A DNA stretch of 64,000 nucleotides from Tropicibacter alexandrii (GTDB lineage Bacteria; Pseudomonadota; Alphaproteobacteria; Rhodobacterales; Rhodobacteraceae): positions 248,001 to 312,000 of the forward strand of contig NZ_RCTZ02000005.1 of the NCBI RefSeq assembly GCF_003667315.2. Reading direction: 5' to 3'. Numbering within the stretch: the first letter of the stretch is position 1; each line of letters opens with the position of its first letter. Below, one piece after another: positions 23,749 through 34,561 of the stretch. Position numbers and translations under genes: made by a program. A model generated the notes under the pieces. That model did not search any database. It saw only the letters and a program-made list of their open reading frames with translations, and had not been told where the DNA came from.

Positions 23749-24264
23749 ATGCAGATGAGCGATTCCCGCACGATCAAGGCCCCGCGCGAGGTGGTCTTTG
23801 CGGCGATCCTGGACCCGGAGGTTCTCAAGCAATGCGTGCCCGGCTGCACCGAGATGTCCGGATCGGCCGACGAGGGATTCGAGGCGACGGTGACGCAAAA
23901 GGTCGGCCCGGTGAAGGCGACCTTCAAAGGGCAGGTGACCCTGTCGGAAATGGACCCGCCCAACACCGTCAAGCTGGAAGGCGAGGGCAAGGGCGGCGCG
24001 GCTGGCTTTGCCAAGGGCGGCGCGGTGGTGCGGCTCGAAGAGGCCGAAGAGGGCACGCTGCTGCATTATGATGTCGAGGCCAAGGTCGGCGGCAAGCTGG
24101 CGCAGCTGGGCAGCCGCATCATCGACGGCTTTGCCAAGAAAATGGCCGACCAGTTCTTCCAGAATTTTCAGGAAGCTGTTGAAGGCCCCTCCGAGACGGG
24201 CGAAGCTGAAACAGCGCAGGCCGAGCCCGAGAAGAAGGGCTGGTTCAAAAAGATCACCGGCTGA
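23749..24264 (+). CDS. coxG: CoxG-family SRPBCC protein
   Basis: 171 residues. The N-terminal RTIKAPREVVFAAILDPEVL and KQCVPGCTEM are typical of CoxG, followed by KGQVTLSEMDPPNTVKLEGE and GAAGFAKGGAVVRLEE. The C-terminal tail (about 145-171) is acidic then basic (EPEKKGWFKKITG) and may be an amphipathic membrane contact. Family knowledge: CoxG anchors CO dehydrogenase-type molybdenum hydroxylases to the cytoplasmic membrane, so electrons can enter the quinone pool. It precedes coxS by 72 bases. Here it likely serves the form II enzyme encoded downstream. Confidence 0.9.
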   Translation: MQMSDSRTIKAPREVVFAAILDPEVLKQCVPGCTEMSGSADEGFEATVTQKVGPVKATFKGQVTLSEMDPPNTVKLEGEGKGGAAGFAKGGAVVRLEEAEEGTLLHYDVEAKVGGKLAQLGSRIIDGFAKKMADQFFQNFQEAVEGPSETGEAETAQAEPEKKGWFKKITG

Positions 24265-24336
24265 GGCCGGACCAAAGCTAGAGGCCCCGGGTCAGGCCCG
24301 GGGCAGGTGACAAAGTGATATCCAGGGAGGATTGAA

Positions 24337-24822
<486 letters not shown>

Positions 24823-24827
24823 CGCCG

Positions 24828-25490
24828 GTGCGCTCTGTGTTCCGTGCCTTCTTTGTCGTGGCGGCGGGCCTTGTCTCCGGGGCGGTGATGGCGGGCGACT
24901 GCCCGACCCGTGCCGATCTGGACCACGGCTTCGTCCTGATCGACGAAGAGCGGTATTCGTCCTACCATGTCCGGCGCTTGCCGGATCAGCGCATGTGGCG
25001 CGGGGCACGCTTCCTGAGCGCCTCGGGAACGGACGGATACGGAACACGAGAGACCATTTTCGAGCCGCAAGGCATTGTCGTTGTCGAAACGGCAGGCAGC
25101 CATATCGCTTGGTGGACCTTCGATGCCGATCTGTCGGCACTGCGCACGCTGGACCTGAACGAACCCTTTTCGTTCGAGGGCAGCGTTCGCTACCGGCAGA
25201 TGGACAACGCGACCGGCCTCATGACCGACACCTTTTCGGAGTCCGGCCCGGGGCGCGTCGAGTTCCGGCTCAGGGGACGCAAGGCGCTGGATATCGGCGA
25301 CTGTTCCTATGTCGCCTTCAGCTATTCCGCGCTGACGCACAAATCGGTCCGGGGCGGCGAAATGGTGAAGGTGCCCGGGTATTTCACATGGCTGCCGGAA
25401 CTCAACGTGGTTGTGGACGGCCTTTGGACGCCCTTGGTCCGAATGCCGCACAAGATTCGCAAACGCCAACCGGGGGACTGGTTCGGCTGA
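24828..25490 (+). CDS. secreted protein of unknown function between coxS and coxL
   Basis: 220 residues from the GTG at 24828, 5 bases after the coxS stop. An Arg-containing n-region and hydrophobic stretch (FRAFFVVAAGLVSGAVMAG) form a signal peptide with cleavage near MAG-DC. The mature part is beta-rich and has Cys in DCPTRADLDHG and GDCSYVAFSY, which could form a disulfide, plus aromatic motifs SHIAWWTFDADL and VPGYFTWLPELNVVVDG. No known domain is recognised. Because coxS and coxL act in the cytoplasm, a periplasmic protein inside their operon implies a link with the periplasmic quinoprotein genes upstream. Confidence 0.75.
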   Translation: MRSVFRAFFVVAAGLVSGAVMAGDCPTRADLDHGFVLIDEERYSSYHVRRLPDQRMWRGARFLSASGTDGYGTRETIFEPQGIVVVETAGSHIAWWTFDADLSALRTLDLNEPFSFEGSVRYRQMDNATGLMTDTFSESGPGRVEFRLRGRKALDIGDCSYVAFSYSALTHKSVRGGEMVKVPGYFTWLPELNVVVDGLWTPLVRMPHKIRKRQPGDWFG

Positions 25491-25564
25491 GGATGACGAT
25501 TGAACGAACCGGGTGCGCGTGTGCCGCGCGCGCCTGACACGAAATCTCTTAGGGAGGAAACACA

Positions 25565-27925
<2,361 letters not shown>

Positions 27926-27939
27926 GTTGAGAGCGCGTT

Positions 27940-27990
27940 CGGGGGCTTTGCCCCCGGACCCCCACGGTATTTGGGGCCAGAAGAAACCCT
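27940..27990 (+). repeat. R repeat, copy d, between coxL and coxM
   Basis: Hairpin GGGGGCTTTGCCCCC, then CCCCCACGGTATTTGGGG and CCAGAAGAAACCC. It is nearly identical to the copy in dctB. It occupies most of the 97-base intergenic gap. Confidence 0.88.
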
Positions 27991-28022
27991 GATCGGGTCT
28001 TTGGCCCAAGGAGGACAAGAGA

Positions 28023-28814
28023 ATGTACGCATTCGATTTTGAACGCCCGACGACGCTGGCCGATGCGGTCGCGGCTCTGGGCAAGGACGAAGCGCAGGCG
28101 CTTGGCGGTGGCCAGACCCTGATCCCCACGTTGAAACAGCGTCTGGCTTCGCCGTCGGTGCTGGTCAGCCTGTCCGGCATTGCCGAGATGAAGGGTGTCT
28201 GCGTCGAGGACGGCGCGGTCAATATTGGCGGCGGCACCACCCACGCCACCGTGGCCAGCGAGGCGGCGGAGAGCTTTCCGGCGCTGGCGGCACTGGCGGG
28301 CAATATCGGTGATCCGGCGGTGCGCAATCGCGGCACCATCGGTGGCTCGCTGGCCAACAATGACCCGGCGGCCTGCTACCCGGCAGCGGCGCTAGGCACT
28401 GGCGCGACCATCGTGACCAACACTCGCGAGATCGCGGCAGACGACTATTTCCAGGGCATGTTCACCACTGCGTTGGACGAGGGTGAGATCATCACCTCGG
28501 TCAAGCTGCCGATCCCCGAGAAGGCCGCCTATATCAAGTTCGAACAGCCCGCCTCGCGCTTTGCGCTGGTTGGCGTGTTTGTGTCCAAGGGGGCCGATGG
28601 CGTGCGCGTCGCCGTGACCGGCGCCTCCGAAGAGGGCGTGCATCGCTGGACCGCCGCCGAAGAGGCGCTGAATGGCAACTTCGCGCCCGAGGCGCTGGAT
28701 GGCCTGTCCGTGTCCGCCGATGGCATGATCAACGACCTGCATGGCTCGGGCGCTTACCGTGCTCATCTGGTGGCGGTCTTGACCAAGCGGGCGGTGGCGC
28801 AAGCCAACGGCTGA
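28023..28814 (+). CDS. coxM: molybdenum hydroxylase FAD subunit, CoxM type
   Basis: 263 residues. FAD-binding motifs are ALGGGQTLIPTLKQRLASP (about 31-49) and GNIGDPAVRNRGTIGGSLAN (about 93-112), followed by the C-terminal CO_deh_flav_C-like domain (QPASRFALVGVFVSKGADG). It oxidises the CoxS cluster and passes electrons to quinone or another acceptor. It has its own ribosome site (AAGGAGG) after the R repeat. A strong terminator ends this rightward operon. Confidence 0.94.
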   Translation: MYAFDFERPTTLADAVAALGKDEAQALGGGQTLIPTLKQRLASPSVLVSLSGIAEMKGVCVEDGAVNIGGGTTHATVASEAAESFPALAALAGNIGDPAVRNRGTIGGSLANNDPAACYPAAALGTGATIVTNTREIAADDYFQGMFTTALDEGEIITSVKLPIPEKAAYIKFEQPASRFALVGVFVSKGADGVRVAVTGASEEGVHRWTAAEEALNGNFAPEALDGLSVSADGMINDLHGSGAYRAHLVAVLTKRAVAQANG

Positions 28815-28833
28815 ACTGAAGACATCTGAAATG

Positions 28834-28863
28834 ACCCCCGGTCCTGGCGGCCGGGGGTTTTTT
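28834..28863 (+). terminator. rho-independent terminator after coxM
   Basis: 8-bp stem ACCCCCGG / CCGGGGGT with a 9-base loop, then a run of six T at 28858-28863. Confidence 0.85.
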
Positions 28864-28889
28864 GTTGCCAATTTCGGGAGTGTCGAAAT

Positions 28890-29759
28890 TCAGAGCGTGC
28901 GCAGGTTCCCGACCGCATCGACGACGGTGATGCGGTGGAGGTTCGCCCGTGACTTGAGCGTCGCGAGTTCGTCAAGCGACATGAAGACACCGGCGGTCGA
29001 AAGCGCGTCGGCGAGCGTGGCGGTGTCGGCTTCGATTGCCACGGTGGACCACAGGGCAGGACGGCCGTCCGGCGACAGGATATGCCCCGTTCGGCCCAGC
29101 CGCAGCGCCTCCGGCGACGAGGTTGCGATCGCGCGGTTGTCGAGGCTGCGCTGGCCAACCAGTCCCTGCGTCGGATCCGAGATACCGAGCCGGAACGGCC
29201 CGCCCAAAGCACTGAATTCCCCGATATTGATCAAGGCCTTGTCAAATCCGCGGGACATCAGCTGCCCGCGCAAAAGGTCGGTCGCATAGCCTTGGGCGAT
29301 GCCGTTGAGGGTCAGCTTCTGATGCTGTGCAAGCTGAATCGCTTGCGGTGTGTGGGTCACCTTGTCCCAGCCAATCAAGGTTCGGGGAATAACGGGATCT
29401 TGCCCCTGCGCAAGCGCGTTCCAAAGCGGTTGCACGGTCGGATCGAACAGGCCCCCCGTGAGGTCATAGGCTTTCTGGACGTGATCCATGAGTGTATGAA
29501 AACGGGCAGTTCCCGCATGAAACCCTATGGCGTTGAGGCGCGTCAGGGCAGAATCCGGGCGGTAGAGGCTGAATTCCTGCTCGAACGCATCCAGCCAGTC
29601 CGGCAGGGCGTCCAGAACAGGGGCAACGGCGTCTTTTGGGCCGTGCAAGGTCAGACTGACCTCTCCGCCCAAGGCACGGCCCCGCCATGTCGACGCGGTA
29701 GCGAGGTGGGGCGCGCAGGCGAAGGCGGCGCTCAGTTGCAGAAAGCGGCGACGATTCAT
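28890..29759 (-). CDS. apbE: ApbE-type FAD:protein FMN transferase, Tat-exported
   Basis: 289 residues from the ATG at 29759, which overlaps the upstream stop codon (ATGA). The N-terminus NRRRFLQLSAAFACAPHLA is a twin-arginine signal. ApbE features include LNGIAQGYATDLLRGQLMSRG and ALINIGEFSALG (usually NxGG), and near the C-terminus DALSTAGVFMSLDEL. It transfers FMN from FAD to a Thr in DxxTxAT motifs of exported flavoproteins. Its partner is very likely the NosR-like protein encoded immediately upstream, which has such a motif. A longer frame (26 extra residues inside the NosR gene) is rejected. Confidence 0.9.
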   Translation of the reverse strand: MNRRRFLQLSAAFACAPHLATASTWRGRALGGEVSLTLHGPKDAVAPVLDALPDWLDAFEQEFSLYRPDSALTRLNAIGFHAGTARFHTLMDHVQKAYDLTGGLFDPTVQPLWNALAQGQDPVIPRTLIGWDKVTHTPQAIQLAQHQKLTLNGIAQGYATDLLRGQLMSRGFDKALINIGEFSALGGPFRLGISDPTQGLVGQRSLDNRAIATSSPEALRLGRTGHILSPDGRPALWSTVAIEADTATLADALSTAGVFMSLDELATLKSRANLHRITVVDAVGNLRTL

Positions 29760-31861
29760 TCGGCAGGCACCTCGTTTGGATGCCCCGTGCGGCGCGCCCG
29801 GCTCCCTTCGCGGGTTTTCAGGATCAAGGGCACGCACCGGGTTTCGTCATCATGGATGGTCACGCAGTCAAGGCACTGGAAACATTCGTCATACTGGATT
29901 TCGCCAGTGCGCTTGATTGCGCCGTAGTTGCATTTCACCCGGCACAGTTGACAGGGTGACCCACATTCGACCCGGCGCGGAATCCAGCGCCGCAGACGCA
30001 GCGCGCCGCCAATGGCCATCAGCGCCCCCAACGGACAGAGGTAGCGGCAGAAGCCTTTGAAGACCATGGTCCCCAGCACCAGCCACAGCGCCGCGTAGGC
30101 GACATAGTACCATTCGCGCACGAAGAAGGTGGTGATGGCCGTCTTGAAGGGCTCGATCTCGGCGGCCTTGTCCATGTGTTGCGGCGCAAACACCGTGACC
30201 GCGACCAACCCGGCCAGCGCCACGTATTTGACCGCCTTCAGGCGTTGATCCCAAGCGCGCGACGGCTCGATGCGCGGAAGATGCAGGAAACGCCCGATAT
30301 GATGCGCGAACTCCTGCAATGCGCCGAACGGGCAGAGCCAACCGCAGAACAAACCGCGCCCCCATAGCACGAAACCTGCCAGAACGGCCGCCCAGATCAG
30401 CAGCGAAAACGGATCGTAGAGCAGGAAGGCAAAGCTGCCCCCAGCGAGGCTGGTCTGCAAGGCCGCCAGCGGTGTGACGATGGACAGCTGACCCTGTCCC
30501 CACCAGCCCACGAAGCCCAGCACGAATGCCAGAATCCCAAGCCGGACCGGCGTGTAGACCGGCAGACTGGCCAGACGGGATTGCACAAAGAGCAGGGTGG
30601 GCAGCAGGACCGCAAGGAACGCCGCCAGCACGTAGAGATCGGCTTGCCGGTTGCGGATCGCCTCCTCGAACGGGGTCAGACGCTCGACCTCTCCGGGGCG
30701 GGTGAAAAAGCGTTCGTCGGTGCTGATCTGCGCCTCGATGGTGACCGAGCCTATTTCTGGCTGGAACATGCCGTGTTCGCGCACGGCTTGCACCGTCATC
30801 GTCCAAGGGCTTGCCGGATCGAACCCCAGACGGCGATCCGTGCGCAGGATCATGGCGACGCCGTCCTGCAAGGCCTCCGGGACGTCATCGGACAGTTCGA
30901 CGAACAGGTCGGCATCGCGCAGGGCAATCGGAAAGCCGTTCTGTTGCGCGCCCAGCCAGTCAGGCGCCGTGTTGCGCACGAAATCGGGCGAAACCAACCC
31001 ATGCCGGGCCGTCTCGATCACGAGGATAGGCTCGTCGAAGGTGCTGATCTCCTTGAACCGGTCCAGTTCGGCCAGCGTATCCTCGGACAACAGTGCCCGG
31101 GCGATGCTCTGCGGCCCGAGATCGGCCACCCAAAGGTCGAGATAGACCTCGTCGGGATAATCGCGCGCCTCGGGATCGTCATCTTCCCATGTCGTGCCCG
31201 CAAATCGTGCATCGATTTCCGCGTTTGTCAGCGTTTTGTGCGTAATAAGCCCTTGATCGCGCAAATCCTGAAAGCTCAGCGCCTCGTCGACCGCCGGATC
31301 GGGAAAGCTGGGCGGGCCGGAGGCAACGCCCCCCATCTTTTCGCGCGCCACGCTCAGCGCGGCGGCAAGGATCGATTCATGGGCGATGCGCACGCTGGCG
31401 GTAGCCTTCGTCACGCCGTCGAGATAGACCAGCCCGCTCCCCTCGGAGCCACCGCCATAAGGTGTGCCGACCACCATGGGCGAACTGATCGAATGGCCGC
31501 GATACTGCTCCATGAAGGCATGAAAGGGCGCTTGCCCAAGCCCCGAAACAAAGATCGGCTCGTTGTGGTCGAGCAGAAGGACATCCAGAAACCGTCCATC
31601 CAGATCCAGCACCACCAGCATGTTGATCGGCGCGCCGGAAAAGCCGGGCAGGGGCGCCATCGGTTCCGTCTGGAAAACGTATCCCGCATGGGCGCCACCC
31701 GAATTGAGCAACTCGTAGACGCCGTCGTCGCTGATCTGCTTGCCCAGCGACATGGGCGCGCGCACCAGTTGTGCCATCTCGGCTTCCGAGATGGTTTCGG
31801 CGCAAAGACCGACGGCACTGGCAAGCCAGAGCCACAAACTGGCCAAGAAACGTGCTCTCAT
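29756..31861 (-). CDS. NosR-like flavin-binding membrane iron-sulfur protein
   Basis: 701 residues. A signal peptide is followed by an FMN-binding domain with the flavinylation motif DGVTKAT (FMN-carrying Thr154), a large periplasmic domain to about 405, then about five to six membrane segments (YVLAAFLAVLLPTLLFVQ, LGILAFVLGFVGWWG and others). Two CxxxCP motifs (CGWLCPFGAL, CRYLCPLGAL) and ferredoxin-type Cys clusters (CGSPCQLCRVKC, CFQCLDC) occupy the last 200 residues. Family knowledge: NosR passes quinol electrons outward to N2O reductase. No nosZ is present here, so it may serve the neighbouring oxidation cluster, in either direction. It overlaps apbE by 4 bases. Confidence 0.9.
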   Translation of the reverse strand: MRARFLASLWLWLASAVGLCAETISEAEMAQLVRAPMSLGKQISDDGVYELLNSGGAHAGYVFQTEPMAPLPGFSGAPINMLVVLDLDGRFLDVLLLDHNEPIFVSGLGQAPFHAFMEQYRGHSISSPMVVGTPYGGGSEGSGLVYLDGVTKATASVRIAHESILAAALSVAREKMGGVASGPPSFPDPAVDEALSFQDLRDQGLITHKTLTNAEIDARFAGTTWEDDDPEARDYPDEVYLDLWVADLGPQSIARALLSEDTLAELDRFKEISTFDEPILVIETARHGLVSPDFVRNTAPDWLGAQQNGFPIALRDADLFVELSDDVPEALQDGVAMILRTDRRLGFDPASPWTMTVQAVREHGMFQPEIGSVTIEAQISTDERFFTRPGEVERLTPFEEAIRNRQADLYVLAAFLAVLLPTLLFVQSRLASLPVYTPVRLGILAFVLGFVGWWGQGQLSIVTPLAALQTSLAGGSFAFLLYDPFSLLIWAAVLAGFVLWGRGLFCGWLCPFGALQEFAHHIGRFLHLPRIEPSRAWDQRLKAVKYVALAGLVAVTVFAPQHMDKAAEIEPFKTAITTFFVREWYYVAYAALWLVLGTMVFKGFCRYLCPLGALMAIGGALRLRRWIPRRVECGSPCQLCRVKCNYGAIKRTGEIQYDECFQCLDCVTIHDDETRCVPLILKTREGSRARRTGHPNEVPAE

Positions 31862-31970
31862 TTGGGCAAATTAACAGCGATGCTCCGGCGCGAAATGCGA
31901 CCTTGGTGGCAGGTCGCCGCGCTTGGGTCGCGCGCGGTTTGCGGCTAGCCTGCCGTCAGGAGGAGCGCAG

Positions 31971-32714
31971 ATGAAGACACCTGTCACGGCCTTGTCGCTG
32001 CTGGCCTTGCTGGCGCTTTGGACCGTTGCGGCATGGCTGGGCAATGATCCGTCGGTGCTGCCCGGCCCGTGGGAAGTGGGGCAGGTGGTGCTGCGCGAAA
32101 GCGCAAGCGGCAAGTTGTGGTTCCACATGGGCTGGACTCTGTGGCGCGTCGTGCTGGCCTTCTGTCTGGCCATGGCGGTGGGCTGCGCGTTGGGACTGGC
32201 GCTTGGCCTGTCGCCACGGCTGAACCGGTGGGCCGACCCTTGGGTCACGGTGATGCTGAACCTGCCGGCGCTGGTGATCATCGTTCTGTGCTACCTTTGG
32301 ATCGGTCTGAACGAGGTTGCCGCGGTGGTCGCCGTGTCGCTGAACAAGACCGCCATGGTCACGGTCACCATCCGCGAGGGCGTGCGCGCGCTTGACCGGC
32401 AGGTGGCCGATATGGCCCAGGTCTATCGCATGTCGTGGCTGGCGCGGTTGCGGCACGTGATCTGGCCGCAGCTGGGGCCGTTCGTGGCCGCCAGCACCCG
32501 CAACGGGCTCGCCGTCATCTGGAAGATTGTGCTGGTGGTGGAATTCCTCGGGCGTGGCAATGGTGTGGGTTTCCAGATTCACCTGTATTTCCAGATGTTC
32601 GATACCGCCACGGTCATGGCCTACGCACTGAGCTTCACCGCCGTGATGCTGGCCATCGAATACCTGATCGTGCAGCGCTGGGAGCGCAAGGCCACCGCGT
32701 GGCGGACCGCTTGA
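31971..32714 (+). CDS. NitT/TauT-type ABC transporter permease (orphan)
   Basis: 247 residues from the ATG at 31971, preceded by AGGAGGAG. Six hydrophobic segments are seen, with the BPD_transp_1 coupling region RMSWLARLRHVIWPQLGPF. Similarity is to SsuC/TauC/NrtB-like permeases. A starting segment KTPVTALSLLALLALWTVAA is the first helix. No ATPase or cognate binding protein is adjacent; the two periplasmic binding proteins in the window at 20693 and 22717 belong to other families. It is divergent from the NosR-like gene (109 bases) and may be controlled with it. Substrate unknown. Confidence 0.87.
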   Translation: MKTPVTALSLLALLALWTVAAWLGNDPSVLPGPWEVGQVVLRESASGKLWFHMGWTLWRVVLAFCLAMAVGCALGLALGLSPRLNRWADPWVTVMLNLPALVIIVLCYLWIGLNEVAAVVAVSLNKTAMVTVTIREGVRALDRQVADMAQVYRMSWLARLRHVIWPQLGPFVAASTRNGLAVIWKIVLVVEFLGRGNGVGFQIHLYFQMFDTATVMAYALSFTAVMLAIEYLIVQRWERKATAWRTA

Positions 32715-32777
32715 CGTAAGGGCAGTTTTGACCCGAGGTTGACCGATCCCCTGTGCCTTTGGCAGAATTTCAGCGGC

Positions 32778-32806
32778 TTGGTGCGCTTTTTAGCCCAAAT
32801 TATATT
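32778..32806 (+). promoter_or_regulatory. candidate sigma70 promoter of the first RTX gene
   Basis: TTGGTG at 32778-32783, a 17-base spacer, and TATATT at 32801-32806, 24 bases before the start codon. The region is clearly AT-richer than its surroundings. Confidence 0.45.
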
Positions 32807-32829
32807 GATTTTTTCAAAGGAATTTCCTC

Positions 32830-34458
32830 ATGCCCATTATCGATGGAACATCCGGCAATGACAGCCTGACGTCCGACAATACCAGCATCGACACGATCAA
32901 CGGCTTGGGCGGAGATGACACGATCACCGTGTCCAACGGGTCGGGGTTGGATCATGATTTCGTCTATCCCGGCGAAGGCAACGACATCATCAACGTCAAC
33001 AGTCCGGGACGTGTATTTCTCGAAGCGAATGGCGGCGACGACACGATCAACGGCGGTAGCGGCTATCTTGTCACGACCTACATCGCCAGCAGTCCGACGG
33101 AAAGCGGCTGGACCGTCGATCTGGCCGCAGGAACAGCGAGCACGAACGAACGCGCGCTCACTTTGAGCTTCGTCCAGTCTCTAAGCTTCGACAATGAGAC
33201 TGATGATCTGGTCGATGTCGCCGGGTTCCCGCAGGGACGAGTCGAGATATATGCGGATGGCGGAAACGATACCGTGACCGGGATCGATATTTGGTCCTAT
33301 GTCAATCTTGGGGACGGCGACGATTTGGTCGTGATCGACACGATCTCAGCCAACAATTCCAGGTTCGACGGCTGGCATGGCAATGACACGATCGATTTCT
33401 CGAACGTCACCGGTGCGGTGACGGTCGATCTCGCCAACCAAGACTTTAGCCAAGGTGGCTTTACCGGGAGTGTGGATGACTTCGAGACCGTGCTGGGAAC
33501 GGCCTTTGGCGATACGATAACGGCATCGGGCATGCTGCTGGGGCATGAGCTGTCCGGGCAGGGCGGGGCCGATACGCTGACCGGGGGCGAGGGGGACGAC
33601 ACGCTGGATGGTGGTTTTTCGCAGGACCTTCTGGAAGGCGGTCTTGGCAACGATCACCTGACTGGCGGCTATGGCGACGATACGATCATCGGCGGCGACG
33701 GAGTGGATACCGCCTATTACACCGGCTTCGGCGGCGGGATCACCGTCAGCCTCGTCACCAGCGGCGGGCAATATACCGGCGCGGGCGGCACGGACGACCT
33801 GCAAGGGATCGAGAACCTCGTCGGCGGGGATTTCAACGACCGATTTGTTGGTTCGACCGGCGCCAACCGGCTGGAGATGGGCGCGGGATCGAACGTGGCG
33901 GTTGGGCTGGGCGGCGATGATACGATGATCGGCGGCAACGGTGTCGACAATCTTCAGGGCGGCGCGGGCGAGGACAGCTTGCGCGGCAGCGGCGGGCGCG
34001 ACGTACTGGACGGGGGCGCTGATGACGATGTGCTGGTGGGCGGGTCCGACAACGACCAACTGCGCGGCGGGACCGGGTCCGACACGCTGGCGGGCGGCAA
34101 GGGGCGCGACATCCTGATCGGCGGCCCCGTCAGCGGCACGAGCTTTCCCGGCGATGGCAACGTTGACTATTTCGTTTTCGACGAACCCAGCGAAAGCCCG
34201 GTCGGCGCCGGGCGCGACATCATCCGTGACTTCGAGGTGGGGATCGACCAGATCGTGCTGGTCGACATGCAGGTGGGCTTGACCTTCATCGGCACGGATG
34301 CGTTTCAAACGACCAAGTCCGAAGGCGGCGAGGTCAGGTACACCCATGCCGGGTCCTTCACCATCGTGCAGGGCGATCTGGATGCGGACGGCATCGCCGA
34401 TTTCGAGATTCGGCTGGATGGCACGCTGACCCTGACGGCGGCGGATTTCATCCTCTAG
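32830..34458 (+). CDS. RTX calcium-binding repeat protein, paralogue 1
   Basis: 542 residues, no cleaved signal peptide, as expected for type I secretion. Nonapeptide repeats (GGxGxDxUx) are spread throughout, for example GLGGDDTITV near the start, GQGGADTLTGGEGDDTLDGG in the middle, and a dense block around residues 355-440. A non-RTX beta region with FGGGITVSLVTSGGQYTGAG is inserted at about 298-320. The C-terminal module (FVFDEPSESPVGAGRDIIRD, then SFTIVQGDLDADGIADFEIR) is like the serralysin C-terminal domain and probably carries the secretion signal. No protease or lipase domain is visible. Its neighbour is a paralogue 103 bases downstream. Confidence 0.92.
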   Translation: MPIIDGTSGNDSLTSDNTSIDTINGLGGDDTITVSNGSGLDHDFVYPGEGNDIINVNSPGRVFLEANGGDDTINGGSGYLVTTYIASSPTESGWTVDLAAGTASTNERALTLSFVQSLSFDNETDDLVDVAGFPQGRVEIYADGGNDTVTGIDIWSYVNLGDGDDLVVIDTISANNSRFDGWHGNDTIDFSNVTGAVTVDLANQDFSQGGFTGSVDDFETVLGTAFGDTITASGMLLGHELSGQGGADTLTGGEGDDTLDGGFSQDLLEGGLGNDHLTGGYGDDTIIGGDGVDTAYYTGFGGGITVSLVTSGGQYTGAGGTDDLQGIENLVGGDFNDRFVGSTGANRLEMGAGSNVAVGLGGDDTMIGGNGVDNLQGGAGEDSLRGSGGRDVLDGGADDDVLVGGSDNDQLRGGTGSDTLAGGKGRDILIGGPVSGTSFPGDGNVDYFVFDEPSESPVGAGRDIIRDFEVGIDQIVLVDMQVGLTFIGTDAFQTTKSEGGEVRYTHAGSFTIVQGDLDADGIADFEIRLDGTLTLTAADFIL

Positions 34459-34561
34459 GGGCGTTCCACATCTGCGCCGTATGCAAAACTACGCGATATG
34501 AATAGTCCCGGGCTTTCTTGCGCAAACGCACAGGAACAGCCACAACACAGAGGATACCACC

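Noticed and set aside
29756-31861. Denitrification nosR
   Set aside because: No nosZ or other nos genes in the window, and the neighbours are Mo hydroxylase and PQQ-associated genes.
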